Of a stretch of DNA of 64,000 nucleotides, positions 63,616 through 64,000 are shown piece by piece. Below the pieces are notes generated by a model that saw only the letters and a list, made by a program, of their open reading frames with translations, did not search any database and was not told where the DNA came from. The position numbers and the translations under genes were made by a program. Numbering within the stretch: the stretch's first letter is position 1; each line of letters starts with the position of its first letter. Source of the DNA: an uncultured Lachnospiraceae bacterium (GTDB taxonomy: Bacteria > Bacillota > Clostridia > Lachnospirales > Lachnospiraceae); assembly GCA_947571775.1 (NCBI GenBank), contig CANOZK010000001.1:1-64000 (forward strand), written 5' to 3'.

Positions 63616-64000
63616 TATAACAACATCTCCATAATATCATTGATTTTATATTCTTTTTCGTATTCCAAATTTTTTAGCTTTAACAACTTATAAGAAGCGA
63701 CGTAAAGCGCAAGAATATGAGCGCACGGATCCGAAAGATTTCTCTCGCCTCTTTTAAATTTTGGACAGCTACAATCTATCTTGGTAATTTGTCCATCCTG
63801 GTCAATGACAATTTCCGCAGAGGATGATCTCGCGTCTTCCTTGTATGTTGTCGTGAATAGAAACTCCTGTTGGCGGGAGTATCGCACCTTCATATTGTCA
63901 AATGTAAGTTTGCTGATTTTTTGTACATCCATTTCAATATCAGAAACTTCATAAAGTTCTTCTGGAATTGGAGCATTGCATAAATGGCGGAAACGCACTT
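63615..64000 (-). CDS. SWIM zinc-finger protein, cut by window edge
   Basis: The last 127 codons of a gene entering from the right. The stop TAA (63615-63617) overlaps the RT start. The visible part holds a SWIM motif CSCPKFKRGERNLSDPCAH (CxC...CxH) preceded by EIVIDQDGQITKID, and a mixed N-side resembling the strand-rich lead-in of SWIM proteins. SWIM fingers bind DNA or protein. Translational coupling to a retron RT makes it a dedicated partner. As I recall, type XIII retrons combine an RT with a winged-helix-SWIM protein and an ARM-repeat protein; the latter would lie beyond 64000. N-terminus unknown. Confidence 0.75.
   Translation of the reverse strand, partial: VRFRHLCNAPIPEELYEVSDIEMDVQKISKLTFDNMKVRYSRQQEFLFTTTYKEDARSSSAEIVIDQDGQITKIDCSCPKFKRGERNLSDPCAHILALYVASYKLLKLKNLEYEKEYKINDIMEMLL

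Overview
The window looks like chromosomal DNA from a spore-forming, Gram-positive gut-type Clostridia, most likely Lachnospiraceae (inferred from gene content, not from a marker gene). Spore genes are present (spoIIID, a YlmC/YmxH protein, two collagen-like exosporium-type proteins). So are GatAB tRNA amidation, PdxST vitamin B6 synthesis, NrdR, UvrB, two chemoreceptors and many ABC transporters with AGGAGG-type ribosome binding sites. Most genes lie on the minus strand. I saw no rRNA, tRNA or CRISPR array.

Layout. 1-1200: a graveyard of decayed genes (YoeB-type toxin fragment beside an intact RelB-type antitoxin, BlaI-type repressor fragment, TM2-domain fragment). 1219-6135: ABC permease, ATPase, sensor kinase and response regulator of a peptide-antibiotic-sensing type module. 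6362-8350: M20 peptidase remnant, secreted flavodoxin, aldo/keto reductase. 8581-14811: a five-gene NikABCDE/Opp-type importer next to a CsoR-family regulator and a DJ-1/PfpI protein; the two promoters share one operator-like motif. 14875-19773: a second permease/ATPase/kinase/regulator module. 19944-24211: PucR remnant cut by a 261-bp IS3-type remnant, a hybrid kinase broken by an in-frame TGA, several tiny genes and toxin-antitoxin debris. 24213-29785: double-domain class II aldolase, MATE pump, gatB, gatA. 29943-34858: a complete Opp-type importer. 35031-43842: nrdR, ylmC-like, phosphopantetheinyl transferase, chemoreceptor with a SigD-like promoter, lytic transglycosylase, sugar-phosphate transferase, glycosyltransferase, cytidylyltransferase, pentulose-phosphate epimerase-like gene, spoIIID. 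43839-57938: uvrB, second chemoreceptor, flavin-type oxidase with a structured leader, pdxT-pdxS, asnB, glucosaminidase, phosphoribosyltransferase-like protein, GtrB-like glycosyltransferase, MsmX-like ATPase, PucR regulator, coiled-coil protein. 58316-61862: an exosporium-type locus (two collagen-like proteins and a glycosyltransferase) invaded by a MITE. 62146-64000: a retron-type reverse transcriptase translationally coupled to a SWIM zinc-finger gene, the best candidate for a defence system and cut by the window edge.

The most interesting points are the RT-SWIM operon at the right edge, the MITE that supplies the stop codon of the collagen-linked glycosyltransferase, a dispersed 23-bp palindrome (five copies, three with an attached terminator hairpin), the paired operators near the CsoR-like gene (whose metal-ligand His is Tyr), and 11-bp-phased direct repeats in front of both kinase-linked ABC transporters.
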